A program made the translations under genes and the position numbers. The notes beneath the pieces are model-generated. The model had not been told where the DNA came from. It was given only the letters and a program-made list of their open reading frames with translations, and made no database searches. From Collybia mongolica (taxonomy: Eukaryota > Basidiomycota > Agaricomycetes > Agaricales > Clitocybaceae): 64,000 bases of DNA. This document shows positions 11,024 to 25,800 of this stretch, piece after piece. Positions within the stretch are counted from its first letter, which is position 1. Every line of letters begins with the position of its first letter. Where the stretch lies: contig JAAXNY010000009.1 in assembly GCA_013420905.1 (NCBI GenBank), positions 2,666,001 through 2,730,000 on the forward strand, given 5' to 3'.

Positions 11024-13225
11024 ATGGCGTCTGTGAATGAACAAGCCACCACATTGAAAGGGGATGGCGAAGGCACTCCCAGCATGGGATCTGTGGAGGA
11101 GTGTGAGGGTTGGTAATCTCTCTCAGTAGATCGTCGTCAATGCTTACCGGCTCCCAGAGTTGGCATACAAGCTTCTTGTATCTCTTCCCAGGTCTCGTCT
11201 AGCAACGATACAAAGGAGAATCGCACCACTGTTGCAGTTCGACGTTGTGGGTGTATGTGGCAGCATTTTTTAGTGCCAGAACCCAGCTCAATTTTCTTCC
11301 TAACAGTCACTTCCAGCAGAAGTGTCTCTGCAGATATTTTCAAACCTCCCATCCCAGACCCTACTAACTTGTGCGAGAGTGAGCCACAGGTGGCAAACCC
11401 TCGCAAACGACCAAACTGTTTGGAAGAATCTCTGTGCCACACGGAAGTGGGAATGGCGTCAGCCATCGCGCATACATACATTCAATTCACCCCTTGTCCA
11501 TCACGGGCATACATGGGACGACTCGGATGACGAGGGCATGGGGGATTCGGATGAAGACGAGAGCCAGGTCATCATTAACGATGTCGACACTGCCAAAGCT
11601 GAGCTAACTCTCATGCATGCCGAGCTAGACTCTGGATTCGCATCTTCACTGTTCGCAGGACCACCAGTACTAGATCCATCGCCCTCCTCTCCCTCGACGT
11701 CCCGATATACTATCTATCCTTCGCAAGGTGGAAGCGTGTCAAGTCGCGCTCGAGCGCAGGCGCGCCACTCCGCACCATCAGTCCTCAAGACACTAGGACC
11801 AGCATCGTTCCTCAAGCCGAATTATAAGCTCCTCCATCAGACACACACCAAGCTACACAATCGGTTCCTTTCTTCATCTTACAGACTTTCCGCCCTTCAA
11901 ACGCGTGGCGCACCGACGAACGCGCATACAAACACTATATATTGCCTGCAGCTGTATACATATCCGTCAGGGCTTCAAGTCCTGTTTACTGGCTCTCGAG
12001 ATAAAACGGTCCGGGAATGGAATTTGTCCACAGGACTGGTCGAGAGAGTGATTAGCGGGGTTCATGTCAGCTCGATACTGAGTATATGCGTGCACAACGG
12101 ATACGTTGCCAGTGCCGGGAGCGACAGACGAGTTGCTTTGTGGGATCTGGAGAAGAATGAACTCGTTAACGTCATATGTGACCACGAGGACAGTGTCCTT
12201 TGCGTCCGGTTCGATGATGAACGCCTGGTGTCTTGTTCTAAGGGTAATTTCGGCGTCGCTAAACAATATGTCTTACTTACGGGTACATTTTGCAGATCGC
12301 ACTGTGAGGTCATACTCATTTCCGGATATGAGGCCACAGTTTATCTTCACTGCTCATCGGGCTGCAGTCAATGCCGTTTCCATCTCGAAAGATCTTATCG
12401 TATCAGGTTCTGGAGACAGGTCAGTCCGGCTGTGGGACGCGAAGACCGGGAAATTGCTACGTACTTTTGAAAATCATCACAGCCGAGGGTAGGTCCACAT
12501 TATTTAGGGGGTGGTGTCCACGTCTCATAGTTTCTCTCAAGTATCGCGTCCATCGACTTCAATCCCCCTTTTATTCTCTCAGGGTCTTCGGATAGGCACA
12601 TCCGCCTCATCGACATGACGTCCCTCCAGGGCTGGTCGACTTCCCCAGAATACCAATATGAAGCCAATCCTCCTACAAACGCTGCTCCGCTTCCTTTCCC
12701 TTTCGTTTCACCGACAACAGCGGTGGGTGGCAGGCTCAAATGTCAAATATGTGGCAGCGAGAATGTACACCATGTGCCGAACAGAACTGAGCCAGAAGCC
12801 GCGTATGTGCATGGGGATCTCGTGAGGAGCGTAGCCTTAGGAGAGGACTTTGTTATCAGCGGAAGTTATGATCTCAGCATCAAGGTCCGTTGCTCCTACT
12901 CACCCCTTTCCTCGTTGCATCTTAACATCTGGAAAGATTTGGAACCGGAAGACTGGGGCAATGGTCGCTGATTTGACTGGTGGCCATACTGCACGAATAT
13001 TTTGTATAGGGTTTGATTGCACCAAGGTATGGAATTCTATCGGATATCAGGAGGCAGACATTGATGCATCTATGTTGTTAGATTGTTTCGTGTGGCGAAG
13101 ATCAGGTGAGATACGGCCTCTGCGCAGATGATGCCCCAGCTAATACTGATACGTTTCAGAGGATATGCATCTGGGATTTCGCACATGGGATTGACACATC
13201 TTTCATACAACTAAATATGACATAA
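11024..13225 (+). CDS. F-box and WD40-repeat protein (SCF substrate receptor)
   Basis: Eight exons (11024-11108, 11158-11246, 11307-12243, 12296-12488, 12542-12884, 12937-13026, 13082-13105, 13160-13225) give 608 residues. A short acidic N-terminus leads into LAYKLLVSLPRSRLATIQRRI. The F-box then reads SLPAEVSLQIFSNLPSQ and ARVSHRWQTLANDQTVWKNLC. After an acidic, Ser-rich linker come at least seven WD-type blades: GSRDKTVREWNL, GSDRRVALWDLE, GSGDRSVRLWDAKTG, GSSDRHIRLIDM, GSYDLSIKIWNRKTG and CGEDQRICIWDF are clear. Proteins of this type (Met30, Pof1, FBXW7) bind Skp1 through the F-box and present bound targets for ubiquitination. An insert after the GSSDRHIRLID blade carries CQICGSENVHH, a possible small metal site. 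The target is not predictable. Confidence 0.92.
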
Positions 13226-13434
13226 CTCACGATGAGCGCAGCACAGTCCCGTGTTGCTTTGATAGTTACTTAGCCTATGGACACGTATTGAAAGACAATA
13301 CATACCGTCCAGATGATGCTAGGGTAAACGAATGTGTTACATTGTCCAGGAAAGTTCGATACAAAACGTAGTCCATTCATCCGATCTAGTCCGTACTACA
13401 ACCTCGCTCTTCTGCCCCGACGAGCCTCACCAGT

Positions 13435-13984
13435 CTACTCATGATCTTCACATTCGACAATATCGAATTCAGAACTGACGTCCCCAGAGTCCCCGAAGAC
13501 TGAAACCCCGGGGTCAAGTTCGCGCTTAGCACAATAAAAAACGCTCCACGCACGGGTTATCGTGTATTTCCCTGGGTTCACACGCGGTACAGTAACTTGA
13601 ACTTGACCATCTCGGAGGTTGAAACCTTTGGCCAACACGCCGACTAGAACGTAAGGGTCAGTTCAACTCATACGGTCACGTCGGCAGCCGATGGTGGAGT
13701 CGTACCTCCATTGAGCACGACGGATGCACCGTTGGAAATATGTTCAGGCGCATCGGATGTGTCCCTACGAATGACAGGTCCTCAGATGAAATTTCCACCG
13801 CGCACAGGGCTTTTACTTACCAGGTAACAGTCTCAACCTGGCCCATTGTCCAGGTTGTGTTCGCGTTGGGCTGGTAGATGGCTGGTACAAAGACATCCAG
13901 GGCCGCCCTGTGAATTGCAGCACCTTGAGCACTGATGGCCAAAAGAAAAACAGAAAAGACTGTAAAGAATGACGTGAAGAGCAT
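13435..13984 (-). CDS. Secreted Kre9/KNH1-like protein, copy 1
   Basis: Four exons (13984-13821, 13764-13706, 13643-13554, 13499-13435) give 125 residues. A signal peptide (MLFTSFFTVFSVFLLAISAQG) is followed by LDVFVPAIYQPNANTTWTMG and QVETVTWDTSDAPEHISNG. The C-terminus has VPRVNPGKYTITLFGDSGD. This pattern (a W-x-x-G-x-x-x-x-V-x-W strand, then a VP..PG.Y.I.LFGDSG strand) belongs to the fungal Kre9/KNH1 N-terminal-like family of secreted beta-sandwich proteins, several of which are GPI-anchored. This one stops right after the domain and has no Ser/Thr-rich tail or GPI signal, so it is probably soluble. A TATA-like ATAAATACA lies about 80 bp upstream. The neighbouring gene at 14443-14995 is a paralogue with introns at the same three places and in the same phases. 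Confidence 0.85.
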
Positions 13985-14442
13985 GGCGGCAATGGGTGAT
14001 GGGTGGAAAAAGTGAAAAGGGAAATGAAGGGTTAAACTATGAATGACATGTTCAACCTAAATGTATTTATGCCTCTCCGCGTGAGAGCTGTCGTTCAGAC
14101 GCTCATAGGGAGCATCACGGTTCAAGGACAAGTATGGTTTAGTGGGATATCAAAGAAGCAGTGCGAACACAAGAATGGTCAATTTTCCTGTCGTAAGTTG
14201 ATCATGTTTTGGTGGAAGTGGCGCCTTGTACACTAAAAATAGCTTGAACCACACCGCATGATATCTTTGATTTTAAGGGTTCGAGTAGTTGGGGGCCTGA
14301 TTAACCGGAATCTACTCAGCGTCGCGTCATCTCAATTCGTTCTGGAGCTAACAACTCAGTCGCGTTAAATTCGTGAAAAACAAACATAGCATGTTCGAAA
14401 GGTACTATCGTTCCAACTTTTCAGAATGTTCCCTTGATTGAA

Positions 14443-14995
14443 TCAATATTCAATGGTAAACTCAGGGCTGACATTTCCGGAGTCTCCCAAGACTAGTAGA
14501 AGCAATCAAAATGAGAAGAGATGTTTGCAGATCGGAGGTGAGATAGTACGTACGGATAATCTGATATTTTCCTGGTTCTATATGCGGAACGACTAGGTCA
14601 ACGCTGCCTGCACGGAGGTCGAAACCCCGTGCCAAATATTCAAGAGCTACGCGGAAGAGGATGTCACCAAGGCGCAGAGGAATCCCTTGATCAATACAGC
14701 GGACGTACTTCCTTTGAAAAGAACTCCGGAACCATTGGAAATATGCTCCGGGGCATTGGATGTATCCCTTGATGGCAGTCATTTCAATACTTGTGCATGT
14801 GGCGATCGATAATCCCACTTACCACCTAACGGTGGCAGTCTGGCCAATCTTCCAGACCGTCGACGCGGTTGGCTCGAGGATGGGGGGGACAAAAACGTCG
14901 AGGACTCCAGCTTCAGCCCTTGGAGCGACTGGAGTGCCGCTGACCAAGGTTGTGCATGCGAGGAGGAGGGCAGCGTATGATAGTCTGAAGAGCAT
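14443..14995 (-). CDS. Secreted Kre9/KNH1-like protein, copy 2
   Basis: Four exons (14995-14823, 14767-14709, 14646-14554, 14492-14443) give 124 residues. The signal peptide is MLFRLSYAALLLACTTLVSG; the mature part starts LDVFVPPILEPTASTVWKIG and continues TATVRWDTSNAPEHISNGSG, then ARGFDLRAGSVDLVVP and a GDSGNVSPEFTIEY end. It is a tandem paralogue of the gene at 13435-13984, with identical intron positions and phases (2, 1, 1). For intron 2 a 23-nt alternative acceptor exists, but the 63-nt intron gives the protein that aligns with the paralogue. TATAAAAG at 15074-15067 lies about 72 bp upstream. No GPI signal is seen. Role: probably a cell-wall or extracellular protein; the function of the family is poorly defined. 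Confidence 0.85.
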
Positions 14996-15399
14996 GATGT
15001 TGATGATTTGCTGTGGTTGAACTCAAAAGCAAGAAAAGTTGCTTTTTGGTCGGGGGGACGATCCCTCTTTTATACTTACCGAGGCAATGGCGAATGCTGC
15101 CCGCATTGTGAAGTTGCGACTGTAAACGTAGCTTCTCGGACGTGAGTGACAAACCAAAATCAGGAAGGTGAAAAGAATTGATCTCGGACCATGGTGACGT
15201 TGTATATTGGAAGCCGCATTTACTTCGATCGTTGTATGAGCATGAGGTACCATAGGTGAGCCACAGGGTCCGCTTGCGTTCGGGGGGGGGTTGATTTGTA
15301 ACGGGTGCCGCCTCAACTTGAAGACGCGAGAAGTGAAAGAAAAGTCCGTAAAAATTGATTAAGATGTACAAAAACAAACCTATACATTGCCAACGAACG
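14996..15399. other. Intergenic, promoter of Kre9-like copy 2 and 3' side of the SNF2 gene
   Basis: The 404 bp between two minus-strand genes hold the TATA box of the Kre9-like gene and a G-run at about 15283-15291. Open frames across it extend into the neighbours and look like shadows. Nothing else is recognised. Confidence 0.45.
15067..15074 (-). promoter_or_regulatory. TATA box of Kre9-like copy 2
   Basis: On the minus strand the sequence TATAAAAG lies about 72 bp upstream of the ATG at 14995. Sequence match and spacing are the only support. Confidence 0.5.
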
Positions 15400-19853
<4,454 letters not shown>

Positions 19854-20036
19854 TGCCTGACGAGCTCTTCCAGGCCTTCTAATACAGGTGCGCTGGCCTG
19901 GTCTGAGCCTGAGTCACCTTGAGCCTTGAGAAAGTGTAAATTAGGTTTCGGTTTTGGGAAATTGATCTCGCGTCTTCCGATCAATAGGTAACGTGACTAT
20001 TGAAGATTTGTCGCTGCAGGGCGGCGATGTTCATTC
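19854..20036. promoter_or_regulatory. Short divergent promoter between SNF2 gene and PAM17
   Basis: Only 183 bp separate the start codons of two divergently transcribed genes, so the promoters must overlap or be shared. I see no clear TATA box. No specific factor site is claimed. Confidence 0.5.
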
Positions 20037-20911
20037 GTGAAGCCAACTCTCATAACCATGAATATGCTCGGGACACGCTGTACTGTTCGCCCCTTGGGAT
20101 TACCCTCTCGTTATGTAGGAAGACAACTTTCCCGGAAACAAATAACTGGTTCGAGGCCCAAGACCACTTCGGCAGGTCAGACCGCCAACACAGGACAAAC
20201 GACAGAGAAGCTCAGTTGGCCACAGTACCTGGCGATACGAGGGGGGAAAAGGAAGTGGCAGACGGTACGTTAGATTCAACGCAGTCCCGTCGCTTTCCTC
20301 AAATTGACGGGACAGGTTGTAACCATCCCTTGCGCTCTACTTGGGTTTTTCGGAGGAGCAGCGTACTTTGGATCTCTCGAAACCGATCCTACGAAGCCTA
20401 TAATGGTTCGTTCTTCTGAATATAAAATGTCTTTGCTAAACGAGAATGTCTCCAGGGAATTGATCCTTTCTTCTTTTACGGTCTTTGTACTGTCGGTTGT
20501 GTTGGTGAGCCTGAGGGAGTTTTTACTTACAGAATGTATCTAAAGGCTTTCTAGGGGCGGGCGCTTTAATTGGGCCAACTATTGGGTCAGCAGTGTGGCG
20601 ATCAACGCATAGAAAAAACCTTGCTTTGATTGATTCAATGGATCGGGAGTTCTACCAACGGATAGCCAAAAATCGAGTTGATGCTACTCTTCAAAGTCCT
20701 ACAAACCCAGTCCCGGACTATTATGGTACGTCACTTCTTGTGCACAAAATATGTCCTAAATGTGTTTCCTACAGGAGAAAAGATTGGATCTCTCCACCAA
20801 TACAGACAGGTAGGCCCACAATACCTCATATATATGATTATCCTGAGTCTTTGTTAGTGGTTAAGGGACCAGGCGAAGTATAAGCGAAAGGCGCTACTAC
20901 CGGAAGAATAG
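20037..20911 (+). CDS. PAM17: Presequence translocase-associated motor subunit PAM17
   Basis: Six exons (20037-20264, 20316-20405, 20456-20504, 20546-20725, 20775-20809, 20858-20911) give 211 residues with exact phases. The N-terminus is rich in Arg, Ser and Thr (GTRCTVRPLGLPSRYVGRQL), a mitochondrial presequence. Signature stretches of PAM17 follow: LSWPQYLAIRGGKRKWQT, a first TM helix, SLETDPTKPIMGIDPFFFYG, a second TM helix, WRSTHRKNLALIDSMDREFY, RIAKNRVDATLQSPTNPVPD and YYGEKIGSLHQYRQWLRDQ. PAM17 sits in the mitochondrial inner membrane and helps Hsp70 and the TIM23 complex import matrix proteins. Start choice: ATG 20037 or the in-frame ATG 20058; both leave a good presequence. Confidence 0.95.
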
Positions 20912-21426
20912 TTTCTCAGTAACTTGTCTCACAATAATAATATATTTCCTCTACTGTCCAGTGCTTGACCCGACGATTCTTGCCTCTAGGCGCCGGGACT
21001 TGACAGGCATAAATGTGCTGCAATCCGAACACAAAATCTTTCAAGTATGGAGAAGTCTCGATTACGTCGACTCACACGATCTCAGTTAATTCTGTGTTTT
21101 TAATGTGATAATCGCGGATCATTCGTTATAAAAGTGTTTGCAAGACACCAGGTCTGGCTGGTAGAAAAGCAGTGTAGGTATGTACATGTGCCGGTTCCCC
21201 TGTGCCCAGCCAGGTGGGTTCTGCGGATATCGATCAGCAAAGGTATGATAAGTCAAGTAAAATGCGCGAAAAGGATATTAAAGAACTCGAAACTAATAAT
21301 ACTATGAGCAGTGTGGGTTAAAAGGAGGGTAATTTATCAAAGAGCGTAAGTTTCCTGAACAGGAGAGGTTGGGTCAATGGGTGTCCGAGTTTATATATAT
21401 GTATGGATGTCAGATGATACCGTTTT
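20912..21426. other. Intergenic between the 3' ends of PAM17 and the second SH3 gene
   Basis: The 515 bp lie between two convergent genes and should hold both 3' UTRs. I see no gene, tRNA or repeat. Confidence 0.5.
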
Positions 21427-22521
21427 TCAACGCCATGATTGCCCTGTGAGGGAGCTAGAGGAGGATTTGTGGGTAGGCACCACTCCTCGACGTTCCTGTA
21501 AACAAAAGCGGGGAACGACGCCCTTCGGCGCGTCAATGCGCCCTACTCGCTGAACGAGACACCATCCGTCGCGATACTCTTCAACCATGCGGATGGTATC
21601 TCCCACTTTGATGGCGAGCTCATCGCCGAGGCTCGGTGTAAAGGTGGTCGCGACGGTCATGAGGCGTGGAAGTTTCTGCAAGCCCGAGTCATCGTTGCGA
21701 GTGTCTGCTGATTCTCGGGGAAGCACCATATCTTGAGCGGCAAATGACTCGGAACGCGGGCTGGGAGTCGGCAAGGGGATTTGTTCGCTCAGATGCGAAA
21801 AACTTGATTTAGTTTTCCTGTTCGCGGGGGGAGTAGGGGGGGTGGGGGGATGGGAGGTTGATGTTGGAGGAGAGGGAGGAATAGGAATCGTCGGGAAAGA
21901 CTGACCCTCTGAGCTGCGGTTGCTGGCATAGTAGGATGGTGGGGGGGATGCAATGTCATGAGGCTTTTCCGCATTGGAGTCAATAGTAAGGTGGGTCGAA
22001 CGCGATTTCTTCGCAGCCATTGGTTGCGGGGAGGCCACCTTAGCTGCAGCACCATATGGATGGGCTTTGATTTGAGGAACCCAACCAACCTGATTGTCAA
22101 AAGATGTGGGTGTCAAAACAGCCTTTTCCGGCTTTTCCATGTAAACGGAAACGTCCTCGAGGTCAATGTGCTTGACATCATAATGTCGCTCCTGTTCAAC
22201 CACGACCTTTCCTGCCAAGGAAGGTGCGCCTCTCGATTTCTTCTTCATAGTCGTGTATTTCCATAATACCAAGACTAAAGCAACAACATGAGCATTGTAG
22301 CATGCAGATTACGAAGAAGACATACGCAATATGACAACAACACCGATCGCGGATATAACGCCTGCAATTGCTGGGATATGGGTAGATGCTTTGGAATATT
22401 CTGTGCTTGCTTGAAGGGACGGCTCCGAATCAACAACATTAGATGCCGCTTCTGGAGCACGCGGCCTAATAGCACGGTGTCTACGTCCCATTGCGTTAGA
22501 ATACATAGCTTTGGTGGTCAT
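21427..22521 (-). CDS. Single-pass membrane protein with C-terminal SH3 domain, second copy type
   Basis: Two exons (22521-22326, 22274-21427) give 347 residues. The start MTTKAMYSNAMGRRHRAIRP is followed by a short extracellular part and a TM helix (IPAIAGVISAIGVVVILLLV) split by the intron, then the stop-transfer LWKYTTMKKKSRG. The cytoplasmic part contains proline-rich runs (IPIPPSPPTSTSHPPTPPTP), possible SH3 ligands. It ends with an SH3 domain: FTPSLGDELAIKVGD, MVEEYRDGWCLVQ and GVVPRFCL. The architecture matches the 9125-10459 protein, but the ectodomain is much shorter and overall similarity is low outside the SH3. It resembles the yeast Fus1/Sho1 style of membrane scaffold. Function inferred from architecture only. 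Confidence 0.8.
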
Positions 22522-22848
22522 TATACTGCTCAACGGAGGAAAAAAAGAGAGGAAAGTGGTCAGAAAGACCGAACGAAGATGAAAGAAGGAGAGAGGAAGA
22601 ACGACTTTGGGGGTCAAACACGTCTATCTGGATATTTACATAGACATTGCGACCAGATCAGTTGATGAAACTTCAGAGATGTCAATTTGATGTCGCCGCG
22701 CATCAAGTACCAGAGATGTTTATTATGCCATTGAGAGCGCGCACGATCGTGGATATGACCGAAGGCGGTGACAAGTTGTTTTGATGGATCCGCTCGAAGC
22801 CTTTACATCAGCTGACATGTTTCGAAATCAGTCCTTCGTGAGCAATGA
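22522..22848. other. Intergenic, promoter of the SH3 gene and 3' side of the fusion gene
   Basis: The 327 bp separate two minus-strand genes. An open frame reads upstream of the SH3 gene start without a stop for about 30 codons, but it is Leu/Phe/Ser-rich and likely leader sequence. No other element is seen. Confidence 0.45.
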
Positions 22849-25800
22849 TCAAATGTTGTCTACCAATTGGTTCGATACAGCCCTGTATAAAGATCTCGCA
22901 CCCTCAGCAGATGAATAATCTGCCAGTGCCCCATTGACCATCGAATCTACAACATTCGTCGGCAAAGTGCAAACAATGTCTCCAGCAATTGTATGCAACG
23001 CCTCTGAGCATATGGCACGCTTTTCCTCCAACGTGAACGGAACGAAAGGCAATACCGTGGTAACGCGTGAAAGGATAGACGCCTAGTTAAGTAATAAGTT
23101 CCCTGCGCGTATACATTTGTAACAACCCAACTCACCCCAAGCCGTCCTGAAACCCGAGGTCGCAATAACCCCATTAGTTCGATATATTCTTCCCGCGTCA
23201 TCAACTCGTCTGGGGAGGCACGAGCCTCATGATGTTCGAAGACTAAATCGTGCCCGACATTCGATGTTCCGAGCCAGATCACATTGCGGACATCAATATG
23301 GCGGCCATCGGCATCAAATGCACAACGTCCAAGCTCCCAAGGCATAAGTAGAGACCACAAGGTCTTCTCGTCATGTGTTTTTTCGATCTCCTAAAGAGGC
23401 ATCAATATAGGTACCATCGAAGAAAGTGGAGGTAACGAACGTCCAAGACGACTACACATCGTTTGCCTTCGTTGTTGATCAAGAACTCTGCCAGCGTACA
23501 TGTCGTAGGGGTCTAGGAAGCGGGTTAGTAGAGAGGAGAGGAGATGGAGACAAATCTGACTTCGTAAGGGCTCATAGAATATGATTTCCAAAGATCATCG
23601 GTTGATTTTAATGTCGTCATATTCACAGTATGTGTTGGAACGTCTAGGAGAGAGCCAACTAAGGAAGACGTAACGGTTAGTCCCGACTAGACATAAAATT
23701 TATCAACAACGCCTACACTTCCGCGCAAGCAAACTCTTGCCATGACCACTGGGTCCTAAACGGCCTGTAAGTTTAGAACATAAAAAATGTAAGTGGTACA
23801 CACCGCATAGCAGCACGACAATCGGTGTAACAGACAGATTCCGTGAATGGATGCTGAGAACCCGGAATAACTGTTCGAGGGCTCGGTCTTGCCCAACCAG
23901 TTCGTATCGCACACGGGTCAACGGACGGAAAAAAGATCTGTGAATAAGTGCGGATGTTCTACGAGTGTGTGGAGCATCCGCCCGCTCTACGTAGTACCTT
24001 TTGGAGATAAATTAATTGGGTATTCACATTATTAATGAACTTAGCAAAATACCGAGTAGCAGGGTCCATTTCTGCCATCAAGGTTGTTGGCAGCTGTGCT
24101 GATTTGACATCGTTAATGGACTGGGATGATGCTTTGGAGTGTTGCTTGAGCACAGTAGGGTCCGCCCCATATGCTAATAACGTTTTCACAATTTCCATTT
24201 TATGCGTGAGTTGGTCATTTGTTAAGGCAAATGCAAGAGCAGACTGTGGGCCAACCGGATCATTGGGTCCCGCATCACCGTTCTCTAAGACCTGTCGCAC
24301 TTGTGTAACGTCATCGCTCGCGATGGCGAACATAAGAGTTGGTGGTGGCGTAGCAATGGCGTACATCGGGGGGCGCATCACCGATGCCGGGCGGGTAACG
24401 GGAGCCGTGTGTGGAAGAGAAGGTAGAGATTGGCGAATGGTTAGATCATGGGAGTTATCCTCTTCATAGTTGCCGTCTCCTTCGTCTTCCATCTCATTCC
24501 CGATAGCAGGCTCTGATAGTCGGCTCGATGGGCGAAAAACATGTCGGATTGCTGGATTATTACCAATAGCGGAGGTACGCCAGGATGATGGGGTTGATAT
24601 GGGAGCAGAATGAGGCTCCTCCACGTGTTTTGAGAGTCGTGAGTAATGCGCTGGTTGGTAAATGTTGTGAGATTTGGACAGGGTATTACGAATATGTTCG
24701 GGTATGAGTGAAGAACGTGCAGATGAAAGCTACCAGATGAACAAGTATCAGCAAGGATGAGAAATGCAGTACAAGATGCATACCAAAGGATTGTCTGATA
24801 AAGAACTGTCTGATGATACACTTGTAGATGAGGTAGATGCGCGATTGATATTTCCTGGCACGGAACTTTGTTAGAATGATCATCAGAAAAGGGTATGAGT
24901 CAACAAACCAGATTGACGATAGCTATTGATAGAGAAATTGGAACTACGAGATGGTGCTGAAGATGGTTGAGAGTGGAGAAGCGTGGACTATGAAACTCTA
25001 AATAAAGAATTATGCGTTATACGAATACCGGGCACGTACAAGTCTAAGGGGTCTAAGCCCTCCCGAAGCAGGACTTGTGGGAGACGCTTCAGGTGAGAAA
25101 GCCCGATCACTCTGGGAAGAGTTAGCTTGAGAATTTGAGAATGATTCAGGTTTGATTCGAGACAATCTACTAGGAATGGAATTAACAGCGCCTCGCTGTA
25201 AGATATCACTTAATTGTCTTCCCACATATATTGATGGTAATACTCACCATTGCAAGGGAATGTCGGAAACCAAAGGAAACTTTCTTGGACGGTTGAATTT
25301 CCTCTAGTTCGTCCTCTTGACTATCAGGGCTCCACGCAGAGCGTGCCTCTTGAGAGTGTTGAGAGTGGGACGAAGCACGCCCACGAGAACTTACATCGAT
25401 CGGGATTGACGGAGATGCTGATGAGGTCGGTGAAACCGACTTTCCGGTGACAGTCGTAGATCGTTCCCTCGCCGTGGGCGGGGGCGTGAAAACCCGTTCA
25501 TGGAACATGCCAGGGCGGGGGAGACTAGAGCTGGACAAAGGACTGGCTGTTCTTATGGCGGCGATCTGTGGATTTTGAAGAGGCAGATCATTTCCATTGC
25601 TTTCAGGAGAGAAGCCAGAATAGTCGTCGTAAATTGAATGAAGAGTATCGTTTTCAGGAGGAACAGCAGATGTGTTAGGACTGGTCAAATAAGCGAGTTG
25701 AGCCGTAGGACTGTCATCCAGGAGGCGTTCATCCTCATCAGGGTCATCCTCATAGATAGAGGTAATCCCACCCATGGAAGATGAAGTCGAGAAGCCTTGA

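Noticed and set aside
14681..14708. 23-nt intron (GTACGT...CAAG) in Kre9-like copy 2
   Set aside because: Far shorter than other introns here; the 63-nt alternative with the same donor gives an alignment without gap to the paralogue.
24000..24060. Stop codon after RRAGGCSTHS, suggesting the ankyrin part ends before the AAA part
   Set aside because: A 55-nt intron (24052-23998) with GT and AG ends restores a continuous frame (TRYYVERADAPHTRR) into the AAA module.
24441..24821. Open frame suggesting a separate short protein upstream of the AAA domain
   Set aside because: It is an out-of-phase reading of exon 6 of the fusion gene. The splice at 24783-24730 leads into a different frame that matches the ankyrin/AAA reading.
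25206..25250. Natural stop at 25206 as the end of a stand-alone CCCH protein
   Set aside because: A canonical GTGAGT...TTACAG intron (25247-25196) removes that stop and continues the frame through further Ser-rich exons to the AAA module.
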